Shown in pieces: positions 1-10,440 of a stretch of DNA of 64,000 nt. The position numbers and the translations under genes were made by a program. The DNA is from Vitrella brassicaformis (taxonomy: Eukaryota; Sar; Vitrellaceae). The stretch is from assembly GCA_001179505.1 (NCBI GenBank), contig CDMY01000395.1:62001-126000 (forward strand), written 5' to 3'. Position 1 is the stretch's first letter. The number at the start of each line of letters is the position of its first letter. The notes beneath the pieces are model-generated. The model saw only the letters and a program-made list of their open reading frames with translations, ran no database searches and had not been told where the DNA came from.

Positions 1-1107
1 CGAGCTTCTGCAGGGGAGTGCAGCACTGGATGACCAGGGCGCGGTAGTCCTCACTCGCACATATGGGATTGGCACGACCTGACCACCACCGAGGGGACCA
101 ACAGACAGATCGGACCAGCTGATGGGAAGTCCTGATTGTTCAGCCAACCGACCAGCCTGCTGGCTACCTACCTGAGCTAGAGTTTGCGTGCTGGAATTGG
201 ATGTCGGCCAGATGACGGCAGCCGCCTGCAGAGAGGGCGAGAAGGAAGAGGTCATGACACACACCTGTACCGACTCGACAGACATGTTCTCAATCCATTA
301 CTGACCGAGGAATGTCAGCTGCTGCAGATCCCGCACCCGGTTGTCCCTCAGATCTAGCCGGCGAAGGCTGTGCTGGAACGACCACGCCTAACACACACAC
401 ACACACACACACATACACATGCAGCACCGAATGAGGCAATCAGCTCACTGTATCGACACACCTGTTGCAGTCCGTCTAGTGCGCTGATCTTGTTGTATGC
501 GAGAGCCAGGTCCTCCAACTTCACCAGCGACCCCAAACCAGCTATCACTCGAATCTGCACCACACACACACACACACGCAATAATGCGCTCGGCGCAGGT
601 GAGGGGCTGAGCTGACCTTGTTGCAGGAGAGGTCTAGCAGGCGCAGCTTCGGCAGCCGCCCGATGGTGTCCATGCGATCAATCTCATTTGAGGACAGAAT
701 GGCCTCCTCCAACTGACTCAAGCTCTCCAAACCCTGCGTACGCAGATCAACACGGACGCACCCAACGCCACGTGAAATGTGTAGGGTCGTGCTTCAAGCG
801 GCGCTTCCTTCCTGCCTGCCTCCCTCCCACTTGTACCCACCTCTAGGCATGTGATGGCATTGCAGTGCAGGTTGAGGATCTGCACATTCTTGAGCGACCT
901 CAGGTCCAGCTCCCGGATGGACGTCAGGCCCCGGTTGAACGCACGGTACTCAACACGCTCCTCATCCTCAACACCATCGGCAGCATCCCTCGGGGGAGAG
1001 GCGCCTGGATAGATGGATGGACGGATGAATGAACGACCCACAACACAGACACGACAATGAATGGGTATGGAGTCACCTCGTGCTCTGCATTCACCTGCGC
1101 TAGCCAT
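1..1107 (-). CDS. Leucine-rich-repeat protein (3' end outside window)
   Basis: Five or more short exons on the minus strand encode consecutive 22-residue leucine-rich repeats of the SDS22/LRRC type. Examples are RELDLRSLKNVQILNLHCN (about 840-980), LPKLRLLDLSCNK (about 620-660), LVKLEDLALAYNKISALDGL (about 475-560) and RRLDLRDNRVRDLQQL (about 310-375). The last visible exon (about 1-70) reads NPICASEDYRALVIQ, the usual C-terminal cap of this family. Exons join in frame across GT..AG introns, for example the 5' exon MASA-G to ASPPRDAADG. The start chosen is the ATG at 1107; an in-frame ATG about 50 bases upstream is possible. Such proteins are docking scaffolds, often for protein phosphatase 1 or for cilia, but the partner cannot be told here. 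The gene runs off the left edge. Confidence 0.8.
391..413. repeat. (AC)n microsatellite in an intron
   Basis: Uninterrupted AC dinucleotides inside an intron of the minus-strand LRR gene, so TG-rich on the transcribed sense strand. Confidence 0.9.
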
Positions 1108-1224
1108 GGCTGCTGGCGGCGCCTTCGGGCCAGATGCTTTCGATCTCGCCCCTTTCATGGCGCGAGCTTGAGGTCTTTGGCTCCTTTGGCTCCAAGAAAC
1201 CGCTTCCTGCAACCGGTGTGCGAT

Positions 1225-3410
1225 ATGGCAGAGGAGTTTGGGTCAGATGGCACAGACGCGGCGTCTGACGGACCATCTGCATCGACCGAGGATGAGAGAG
1301 GCGAGGCAGGCCCCTCTGGAGGCATCCCCGAGTCGGCCGAGGACACTGTGACAAGGCAGCCGAAGCTCGACTTGACGGAACGGGTCAAGAGTCTGTGCCC
1401 GCTGTATGACGAGCTCTATCAGCTGCGCAGTGCTGGGTGGGATTCTCAGGCGATGGGGCGGGTCTGGAAGAAGCGGGATGACCTCTTTGCCACGAGGGCG
1501 CAGCGGAAGAAGGAGAACTATGACCCGGTCCAGTCGTACTATGAGATCTATCAGTCAGGTCAGCAGAGAGAGGAAAGATGGGCAGAGTGAGTGACATTTG
1601 CAGATGTGGCTGCCTGCGTGTGTGTGTGGTGGCTGCCTGCAGGCATGGCCAACATCTCTGCTGGCGGCCGGGACTGCCGTGAGCTCCCGCAGGAAGCCTC
1701 CGTCCTGGAGCTCGGCGCAGCACCAGGTATACATTCACACGAACGACCACCCCACCCGCCTCATACCTCACTGACTGCAAAGGCACGCTGTCTGGCCTGG
1801 CTGGCCTCTGCAGGTGGATGTTGCCGCTTTTGGCACGAGGACTGCCGGGCTTCCCTCGTGACGGCTGTTACTCTGCCGCAAGAGCAGGGCGGAATTCGCA
1901 TGGCCTACCGTCCCCGACGGGGCCTGGTGCTGCTCGAGAGGGACCTGTCCTGCCAAGGCGCGGCTTTTGATCGGCTGCAGGACGAGCTGCTGGCCGCGCT
2001 GCGTCGCAATGGTGGGGGCGGTGGCAGCCCGAGAGGAGGTGGCGGCCCGAGGAGGGGGAGGGGCGAGGAGGCTGAGGAGGGGTATGACCTTGTACATATC
2101 GGCGCGGTTATCCACCGTGATCGCGTGAGGGGCATCGAGGCCGCCGACCACTACCGAGCGCAGACGCTGCTGAGGCGGAATTGCCTGCGGCTGGCGCTGA
2201 GGATGCTCAAGCCGCGGGGCCACTTACTGATGATCCTGAATTTCGCCTATACGGACCTGTTGCTCCTGTCGCTGCTGCTGCCGCTCTTCGAGACCTATCA
2301 GCTGTTCCGGTGCGGAAGGCCAGCCAGCACAGCACACGAATGAATGAACGGCTTGGCTGACATGTGTCTGTCTGTCTGTGTGCATTTGGGCAGAACCAAC
2401 TTCCGGTGCGCAGGGCAAGGTGGAGCAAAAGGCCGAGGGCACAGCTGAGGGGGGTGTGTGTGTGTGTGTATGTATGTGTGAATGTTGCGGTGGCAGGTTC
2501 AACAGTCGCTTTCACATTCTGCTTCGCGGTCACTGTCTGCCCAAGCGGCGAAAGGACTGGGGGGCCAGGCGCTGCATGACCTTCTTCCGCGACTGGTCAG
2601 AGAACCTTGACGATTGGCCCTCCATCTGGTGCTCTGGCGACCGCTTCTCAGTGGTGAGTGGTGGGAGAACCAGACGGGAGGAGATAACGACCTGCTCATT
2701 GATCCGTCTGTCTGATCTGCGTATGTGTGTGTTGTGCGTCTGCCGTCAGGACGCGGCCATGGAGGTGTTCGTGAGGATGCAAGGTGACTTTGAGAAGCTC
2801 TGGACGGATCAGCTGCGGTCGCTACAGTTCCTCATGCACAAGGCGCACACGGTCAGTCAGCGGTGTGGTGTGCGACACGGCACAGCACAGCACACACTCC
2901 CTCCCTCTGTGCGCCTTCACCTCACCTCCCCTTTCATACCCACCGCTGATTGCCTGTGTGCAGGCGAGGACTGAAGAGGACGTCACTGCTGCCGCGATGC
3001 TGCTACTGGGAGGTGCAGCAAGCCACCTGTTCACTGACGAGCGAAACATGGACACCAGCGGCAAGGATAGCAGCAGGGATGGGGAGTGGGATTGGGAGAA
3101 GGAGAGGGAGAGCGAAGCCACTCGACGGCCATGCAACCGCCACGATTCGGTACCGGGGCGTCCCGACCCCGTGCCCAACTCATCGATCGCATCAACGGCT
3201 GCCCGACGGGGAATGTCACCCTCCTCCATCTCCCGCCACGACTCTCTCGCCTCGTCGGAGCCGTCAGAGAGGCCGCCGCCCCTTCCCCTTCCTCCTGCCC
3301 ATTCTCCGGCGGCGATCGTTGGTGGTGGCGGCTGGGGTCTGAGGGAGAGGCGGCCGAGGGACAGGGGGAGGAAAAGGGACGGTGAAGAGGACAGGGGGCC
3401 TGCTGGGTGA
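1225..3410 (+). CDS. FtsJ-like S-adenosylmethionine methyltransferase, divergent
   Basis: Spliced plus-strand gene starting at the ATG at 1225, only about 118 bases from the divergent LRR gene. Exon 1 (1225 to about 1557) gives an acidic N-terminus and a charged helical segment. Exons 2-3 join GT..AG to form LELGAAPGG, the SAM-binding motif I of the FtsJ/RrmJ fold. Later come YDLVHIGAV (the usual acidic motif position) and LKPRGHLLMILNF (motif after strand 5). Family members normally have a catalytic lysine in that last motif; here the residue is replaced, so activity on the usual 2'-O-ribose target is doubtful. An FNSRFHILLRG segment (about 2497) fits the terminal strand of the fold. The C-terminal exon (about 2964-3410) is low-complexity, Ser/Pro/Arg-rich and probably disordered. 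A Gly-rich insertion (about 2010-2080) interrupts the domain. Confidence 0.65.
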
Positions 3411-3768
3411 TGATTGACAGACAGACGCGAGGAATGCACGGATTGAGTGCATCCATGGCATGAGGGATGGGATAGTGGGTTGAGTTGAGGGCTGCGCGAG
3501 GCGAGGGTGCGTGTGTGTCTGACTGACTGATGGGATGGATGGATGGACCTGCCGTGAGGTGAGTGGGTGGGTGTATCATGAAACCCTTGTACATAATACT
3601 TACTGACATCCACCACCATCCCTTGACTGACTGCAATCAATAAGTCTCGTCCCCTTGCCTGTTTCCTTCCTGACACTTGGCTCAAGCCACATATATCGCC
3701 CACTGCCTTTACTCTATCTCTATCGACCATCGCTCTCACGTCCTGTCTGTCTGTCTCGGCCGAGTCAG

Positions 3769-5804
3769 TCAGTGTGTCCTTATCTTGTCCTTGAACGCTG
3801 CCAGCCCGTCCCCCGATGCAATCTCCACATCCATGCGCTCCGTTCTGCCTGTCGGCCGCCCTTCCTTCACATGCAGCCTCATCAGCGGCCCAGCCCACCA
3901 CCCCAACACGTGACGCCTCCGGCCTCCTCCATCCACTGGACGGGGCGATGGTTTGGCATCCTTCCTCTCTCTCCTGTCCTTGGGGCTTCGCTTCTTGGTC
4001 TTCCTCTGTTGCAGTTTTGGGGGCTCCCTCATTTTCCCTTTCTCCTTCTCGATCACTGTCGCTGTTGAGAGAAGATGTCGCAAGGCGCCTCTTGGCGTCT
4101 TCTCCTGGATGGAGGAGGTCTTGGCTTGCGACGGCACGGGGGTGGGTGCCGCTGGTTTCGTGGGTGGTGTGATGGACGGCGCCGGAGACACGACTGGGGT
4201 GGGACGGCGGGCGGCCGACAGGTCGAGCCGAGGGGGCATCCTGCCGCTGACAGTCGACGTGGACCCCCTCCTGTCCACAGGCCATTTGTCTCGCCTCTCT
4301 TCATCTGCCGCCCTCTCCCTCTTGACGAACGTGTCGACAGGTGTGGGTCTTGGCGTGGGGGTGGTGAGGAAGCTGCTGGGGGCGAATGACTTCGGCACGC
4401 TGCCCGAGAGGAATGAGGCAAGAGCAGGCTGGTCCTTGGACCCCTTCTTTGCCTTAGGCACCTTCTTGGTACTCGCTGTCGTTGCTGAGGCCGCTGGCTG
4501 CCCAGCCTCTGCACATGGGACCGCCGCACTCTCTCTGTCCTTGACAGTAGTGTGTGTCTCAAGACTTGTCTTGGCCAACGCTTCGAGCAGGGGGCTCCCA
4601 TGTCTTTTCGTCGTCACCTCGGTCATCTTCGGCTGGGTGGCCTTGCTGTCATCTGCTATCTGGAGAGCTTCCTTTGGCCGAGATGGAGCGCCGAATGCTG
4701 GTGTCGGAGGCTCTCCAATCGGTGTTGAGGGATAATCTTGTTTGGCTGGCTTGTGAGCCTGTCGGTGCGGCTGGGTATGGTCACGTGCTTGGCTGCCAGC
4801 TTCCACCGATGCCTGCACGGCCTTTGGATGGAGTGTCGTTCCCTGCCGTCTGCGGGATGCCCGGCGAGTCTCTTCGGCTCCAGCCACAGCTGCAGCAGCA
4901 GCAGCAGCAGCGTCGCCCACCCTCTCCTCGTTCTCTTCTTGCTCAACCCATCGATGTCGCACCTTGAATGTCTCATCTGCAACGCTCCTGCCACCGTCCA
5001 CCTGAACGACGACCTCGATCTCGCCAAGAGCAGCCACATAGGGGAGATAGACGGGCAGTGTCTCTCTGTGTGCAGCCAGGGGCGACATTGGGATGTCGCA
5101 TTTGATTAGCTGGAGGGGTGGTGATGGGTAGGAGACCGGCACGATGCGGGCGGTGATGGTGAGCAGGTCATGGATGGGGTCATAGGCATCCAGGGGCGGA
5201 CATAACTCACGGAAGCCGACACGCATGGGTCTGCAGCAGACATGCAACGTACGAGAGACAGAGGGACTGGGGCATTTTCTAACCGGCGGCCGTGAGGAGG
5301 GAGCAGCGGTGCAGGGGGCTGTGTGAAGGGCCCTACGGTGAACTGGACTCCAAACACATCACTGGGTGTCTTTCCTCCGGGCTCCGCAAGGAGGTAGAGG
5401 CCACAGAAGCCAGGCAGCGCGAAGGCCCTGCGACACACACACCTCGCATGCACTCATGAGCCGTGGATGGTGTCTCACTCTCCCGTAGGATAGAATTCCA
5501 GCCACGCGCTCCTCAGTGTCACTGCATCGTCGCCATCTGAGCTTGGGAGCCGCAACTTGAAAGGCGCACTCCTTACGGACTCTCCTCGCCGACACCCCGC
5601 CGCGCGCTGCATGTGTGAGACACGAAGAAGGACAGACCCTGAATCAAGCTGTGAGTGAGGTGACAACGTGGATCTTTGGCACACCTTGAGAAGCCGGTGC
5701 AGCCGCCAGACAAAGACACCTGCCTCTAGCGACGTCGACGCTCGGTGCTGCGCATCTTCAGCTGAAATGGGGCTCTCTTTGTCCGCACTTCCTGCTCCCT
5801 CCAT
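3769..5804 (-). CDS. MATH-like domain protein with long basic low-complexity tail
   Basis: Minus-strand gene. N-terminal exons (5804 to about 5250) join in frame. They give a domain that resembles MATH/TRAF in outline: LRSAWLEFYPTG, then GFCGLYLLAEPGG, then FGVQFTVG, and finally GFRELCPPLDAYDPIHDLLT, which matches the closing strands of that fold. This reading is by eye and moderate. A single large exon (about 5230-3769) then continues into an Ala run (about 4880-4910) and a Lys/Pro/Ser-rich tail of about 330 residues without a recognised domain, ending in FKDKIRTH. MATH domains usually bind peptides in ubiquitin-ligase or receptor adaptors; no BTB or RING partner domain is visible. The start at 5804 is the ATG nearest the first supported exon; an in-frame ATG at 5864 is also possible. 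Confidence 0.55.
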
Positions 5805-5926
5805 CAAACCACAAATTGGCAGACTCTGGGGAAACCGAATCGTTGCCCTGCTGGAGCCTAACATCCCCGCCCGCTTCGAGATGCCGACTCGAGAAGCTCG
5901 GGCATGCAGACCTGGGGGCGGCCCCC

Positions 5927-8900
5927 ATGGCCAAGGAAGAGGATCTGCCAGTGATCAATCTCGTTTCGCCCATATGTCAGCGTCTGTTCCGCTGCCTCCG
6001 CTAGGCAATCCTGATAAACCAATTCCTGCAGGCGCGATGGCGGCATCAGAGCACCAACACGCCAGTGAGTCATCGGTGGTTTTCCCGCACCTTTCTGGAC
6101 CGTTTGATGGAGCGCGGCTACTGGAAGGGGGCAGGACATATGCAAAAGAGCCGCAGGAGGCTTCAACAGGTGAGTGAGCACGTATGGAGCGGGCCATTGT
6201 ACACTCACTGCCCCTTTGCGCCACTGGTTGGCTCTTGCTGGTTGGTTACATACAGGTCCCTACAGCACGTTTGGCGGCATGAGCGGCATGCCTGACGATA
6301 TAGTCATGGACGCAGAATTCAGAAGGGAACTTGAACAACAAAAGCTACATGTACGATCGACAAAGAAACACCCACACGTGGACAGACAGACCCCTTCCTC
6401 ACTGCACTCGACGCGTGTCTCTATCAGGAGTCTCTCAAGGCCCGTTTAAGCCTCGAGCACCAGCTGAGCGAGACGAGGGACCGACTCATTGTCACAGACG
6501 CCAAGAAGCAATCATTCAAGAAACAGGTATGTACTTGCATCACCCAATTGATGGCCGTCTCATCCTGCAGGTAGACGGTTTTTGCGTTGCCTTCAGGCCC
6601 GTGAGTACGAGGCAGAGATCGAGAAGCTCCGCGCCACCGTGACCAGCCTCCAGAAAGACACCGAGGAAGCCAGGTAGACAAACACTCGCACACAGACACG
6701 TACGCGTCAAACGGGTGGGTGGGTGTTTGTCAGGCGCGAGGCGATTGAGTGGCATGACCGTGGCGAGGCAGCCGTCAACCAGATGAAGGAAATGAGAGAA
6801 ACACACCTGCAGGTACACAAAGAACACACAGACGTTCCCTTGAGGCTCTCTTCACGTCTCCTGTCGTGCTGATATACGTGCGTGCAGGAGGTGCGGCTTT
6901 TGCAGCGTGGCCTTCGTGCCAAGATGGAGGGCGACGATCAGCGTAACAAAACTGACAGGGAGGCTCAAGTGCTGGAGCGATTAAGCAAGGCCGCTGCGCA
7001 GAGGGAGGAGTCATACAAGGAGAAAAACAGACTCCAAGCACAGCTGGACAAAGTGAGTGAGGGGCGAAGGTATCTCTTCACTTCCAGTCAATAGCTCATT
7101 CATTGTCACTCACTCATTTCAGGCCAAAAGTGACTGTCGTTTGTTGCTGCAAGAGCGGCACGCTCTTCGCGAGAAGGTCAAGCGGCTGTCAGAGGAGGTG
7201 CAGCACCAGAAGAAGAGGGCCGCACTCGCAAACACACGCGATGCACAGCTATACAACCCACTTAGCGGCAGCAGCAGACCGGGCCAGCAAGCAGCCGCGG
7301 CCAAGAGCGACTCTCAGCAGCAAAGGAAGAGCCCCTCTCCGGTCAGCCCGCTTTCTGTGTCGTGGTCTGGCAGCAAGAAGGGCAGGAGGAGCAGAGGGAG
7401 CAACGCCAGAAACAGCGAGACATCACCGGCCGCATTGCCTGATGTGGCGGGGGCGCTGAAGCGATCCGCTGAGGAAGAGGTCAGACAGAAACACAACGAT
7501 GTAGTCGGATGGATGGATGGATCGGACTGTCGGGCGCAGAGTGACGAGGAGTTTGAGAAACAGCTCCAGATGGTAGAGAGGAGGTATGAGATGGGCATGA
7601 CTGTTCTTCTTTGCCCATGCAGCGAGCACTGGTGTGTGGCTCTCAGATTTGAGGGCTTAGGGGACAATGCTCGAGGCCTTGACGAGATCGTAGAACAGCT
7701 GCAAAAGGAGAAGCACAAACTCGAAAACGCAAGGACAGGTACACACGCGACCGCCTCCCTTCTCCATATTCACAGTGCTTCCTCCCTTCTTCAGAGGACC
7801 GTCTCGCCCTGGAGGAGATGTCTGAAGCTCTCCGCGAGTGGCAGTACCTCTGCGATCAAAAGGAGCAGCTGCTAATCCGACTCAACGAGGCCCTTGGCGA
7901 GGCCACACAGGAGCACAAGCGCCTCGTCAACGCATTAGGTCTTGACGAGTCGACCATAGCCACCTTGCCGGCACTGCAGGGGCCTCCTGCCCCTCTCGGC
8001 GAGCCGTCCATCGGTGTGCGGTCAGGGAGGGTCTCTCGGATGGATCACAAAGACAAAGACGTGCCGACAGTGGCTTTGTCTGAGTACGAGGCGGCCAAGA
8101 AGGAGTCGGCCACGCTCAAGTCGACAGCCACGGGGCAACAGTCGCTCATCACCCGGCTGCAGGAGCAGCTGCTGGCCCTACAGACCGCGTATGCCCGCGT
8201 GTATGAGGTCTGCACGTCAGCAGGCCTGCACCACCTGCCTGAGGGCCACCTCATCCCGTCGGACCCTCTGGTGCTCATCCGACAGCTCAACTCGCAGGAC
8301 GGCTCGCTGCGCTCGTTCAGCGACTCCATCCGCCAGTCATCGTTCGGCACGCCCGGCGACCCCAACAGGCACGGCAACAACAACCATGGCGGTAATCATC
8401 TGGAGGCGGCTAGGCCGGCCAACAACTTCCCGTCTTTTGGCGATGCCATCCACACGCGAGCACCTGAATCAGACACACAGGCAGCACCTTCGGGACAGGC
8501 ACAGGTAGGTAATCTGGATCGACAAGCACACAATGAATGCTCTTTACCCCTTCACAAGTCGGTCCTCCCTCCCTCCGTTTGTGTGCCAGGCGGCTCACCC
8601 ATCGAGCAAGTGGGGCCACGGCGAGAGCGTGAGCAACCCAGGTGTGGTCCCGACAGTTGTCATGGGCAGGCTGCATTTGACCGAGGAGCTGGGCCGCTCC
8701 TCTGGTGCATCGGTGCCCCACGGCAGCATCCCCCCGCCCCCCTTCCAACCGGAGGCGCCCAAGGCGCCAGCGCCGAAGGAGAAGCCGGGTGCGGGCCACT
8801 ACTACAATTACTACATCGGCAAGTCGCCCAGAGAGTCTGACGACAGCAACCGGGTCACCTATGCCGCCTCATCGAGAAAGACATTCGAAGGTCGGCCAAT

Positions 8901-10197
8901 TCATGGAGAGACATGGGAGAAGGTAGGAGCGTGTATCATGCATGGGTGATCATGTCTACAGACGACGTGCCGGCGGAGGACAGTGGTGACGGTGCGAGCA
9001 GGAAGGTGGCGAGCATCAGCCCATCGCATGAGGACGTTGCTGACTACTGTGTCAACTGGCTCGTCCAGAAGGCCCTGTCCAACATAAGCGCGGCAGATGG
9101 TGAGTTGGCTCACAGAACCGACTCTTCTCTTTTCTTATCTCATCTCATCCATCACCCTCTCCCTCCCCCTGATCAGATCCAGGCTTCTTCGACGTGGCCG
9201 GCACCTCCATCAGCCAATCGCAACAAGACAGGTGATACGACGTACGTCTCCCTCTTCCTGTCCATGTCTCCGTCCGTCTGTCTCTCCCTGCTTGCTTGTA
9301 GGTATTCACCAGACGCCCTGGACGAGGCCACCCCCGAGCCCTCCGACCCCACCCCATGGGAAAACCCGCCCGAAGGCCCGTCACCCGAAACGGACATCGT
9401 CAGCCCCGATGTGGTCTTCCAGCAGGCCACCTTCGCCAAGACAGGCGAGCTGCTGCAGCTGGAGCTCTGCCGCATGGACGAGCCACCCCTGCCGTGGCAG
9501 GGCAGCCGGCCGCACTCAGAGGGCGGCCTGCCGAGCCGCCCCGAGATGGCGGGGGATGCGTGGGAGCTGAGGGCACATGAGCTGTCGACCAATGAGAGGT
9601 TTTCGATGGTAATTGACGAGGGGATCCTGACGCAGCTGGACCAGGAGGACCCCTGGCGGGACCTGTTCTCGCTTATTGGGCTGACTGCGGGGCGGGAACT
9701 GGTGCTGCCGGTGCTGGTGGGGAGGAGACGTGTGACACTCGCACCTGCAGGGGTGGCCATCATCCTCTCCCTCTATCGGTAAAGAGACATGCACAAACAC
9801 ACGAGCATTGGATCGTATTGCTGTTGTCGGTTCAGTTACGATGCGTATCGATTTTTCCTTAACGGTTATGACGAGGAGGGCGACCGGCTGGCCGACCTAG
9901 TGCTCCTCGAGGACCAACTAGGGGCGGCCGACAAGGCACATCTGGACCTCTGCAACACTGACGAGATGCTCTTTGACTTCTTCGTGGGCAACCTGACTCT
10001 CCACGAGGTACACACAGACACGGACATCGAAGATGCTTTATTCTCTGTCGGTCTCGTTTGTGCAGATCAAGCTCAAGTCAGTGTCGTCTCGGCCAAAGCG
10101 GGCCGCCATGTCTGCGGCCCCCCAGGCGGACGTCAGCCTCAAGTTGCTGTTCAAGGACTACCATAAGGAGGAAACTGCGGGGGATGAACACCTGTAG
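5927..10197 (+). CDS. Long coiled-coil protein with conserved-looking globular C-terminus
   Basis: Many small exons on the plus strand. The N-terminal half (about 6290-7960) is strongly heptad-like: EYEAEIEKLRATVTSLQKD, REAIEWHDRGEAAVNQMKEM, KVKRLSEEVQHQKKR and LREWQYLCDQKEQLLIRLNE. A Ser/Pro/Asn-rich linker follows (about 8300-8800). The C-terminal third (about 8960-10197) is non-repetitive, with DVADYCVNWLVQKAL, DPWRDLFSLIGLTAGRELVL and AYRFFLNGYDEEGDRLADLV, and ends KLLFKDYHKEE..HL at the TAG at 10195-10197. I do not recognise the C-terminal domain. The 5' end is uncertain: the ATG at 5927 opens an exon that needs an odd splice near 6004, and a safe internal start is the ATG near 6280. The length and coiled coil suggest a cytoskeletal or centrosomal role, but this is inference only. 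Confidence 0.7.
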
Positions 10198-10440
10198 CTA
10201 GGGCTTTTCGTTGACTGATGTGTGTCATTCATTCATTCATTGTGTGCAATGCATTGTGTGTCTCCCTCCCATGGACGAACATGTACAACACGCACTATGC
10301 ATGCGTCCAGATGAATTGTGCGTGTCTACATGCACACACGCAGCCAAACCCCCATGGATCAGAAAAGACACCAGCGATAGCTATATCACAGACACGGTGG
10401 CCACACATGATTGAAGAAAGGACAGACACCCCTCCTCTCT
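10198..10440. other. Convergent intergenic spacer
   Basis: Shared 3' region between two convergent genes. It contains ATTC and TG-rich simple sequence and no supported ORF. Confidence 0.6.

Noticed and set aside
354-581. Frames rich in Val-Cys-Val-Cys or Thr-His-Thr-His
   Set aside because: These are translations of TG/CA microsatellites within introns, seen many times in the window.
2822-4285. 487-codon open frame on the minus strand
   Set aside because: It overlaps the supported 3' exons of the plus-strand methyltransferase gene and its 3' UTR, has low-complexity Arg/Ser/Pro composition and no domain; a shadow of GC-rich coding sequence.
3953-4735. 260-codon hydrophobic plus-strand frame
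   Set aside because: Antisense to the Lys/Glu/Pro-rich tail of the MATH-like gene, whose complement naturally reads as Leu/Phe/Ser-rich.
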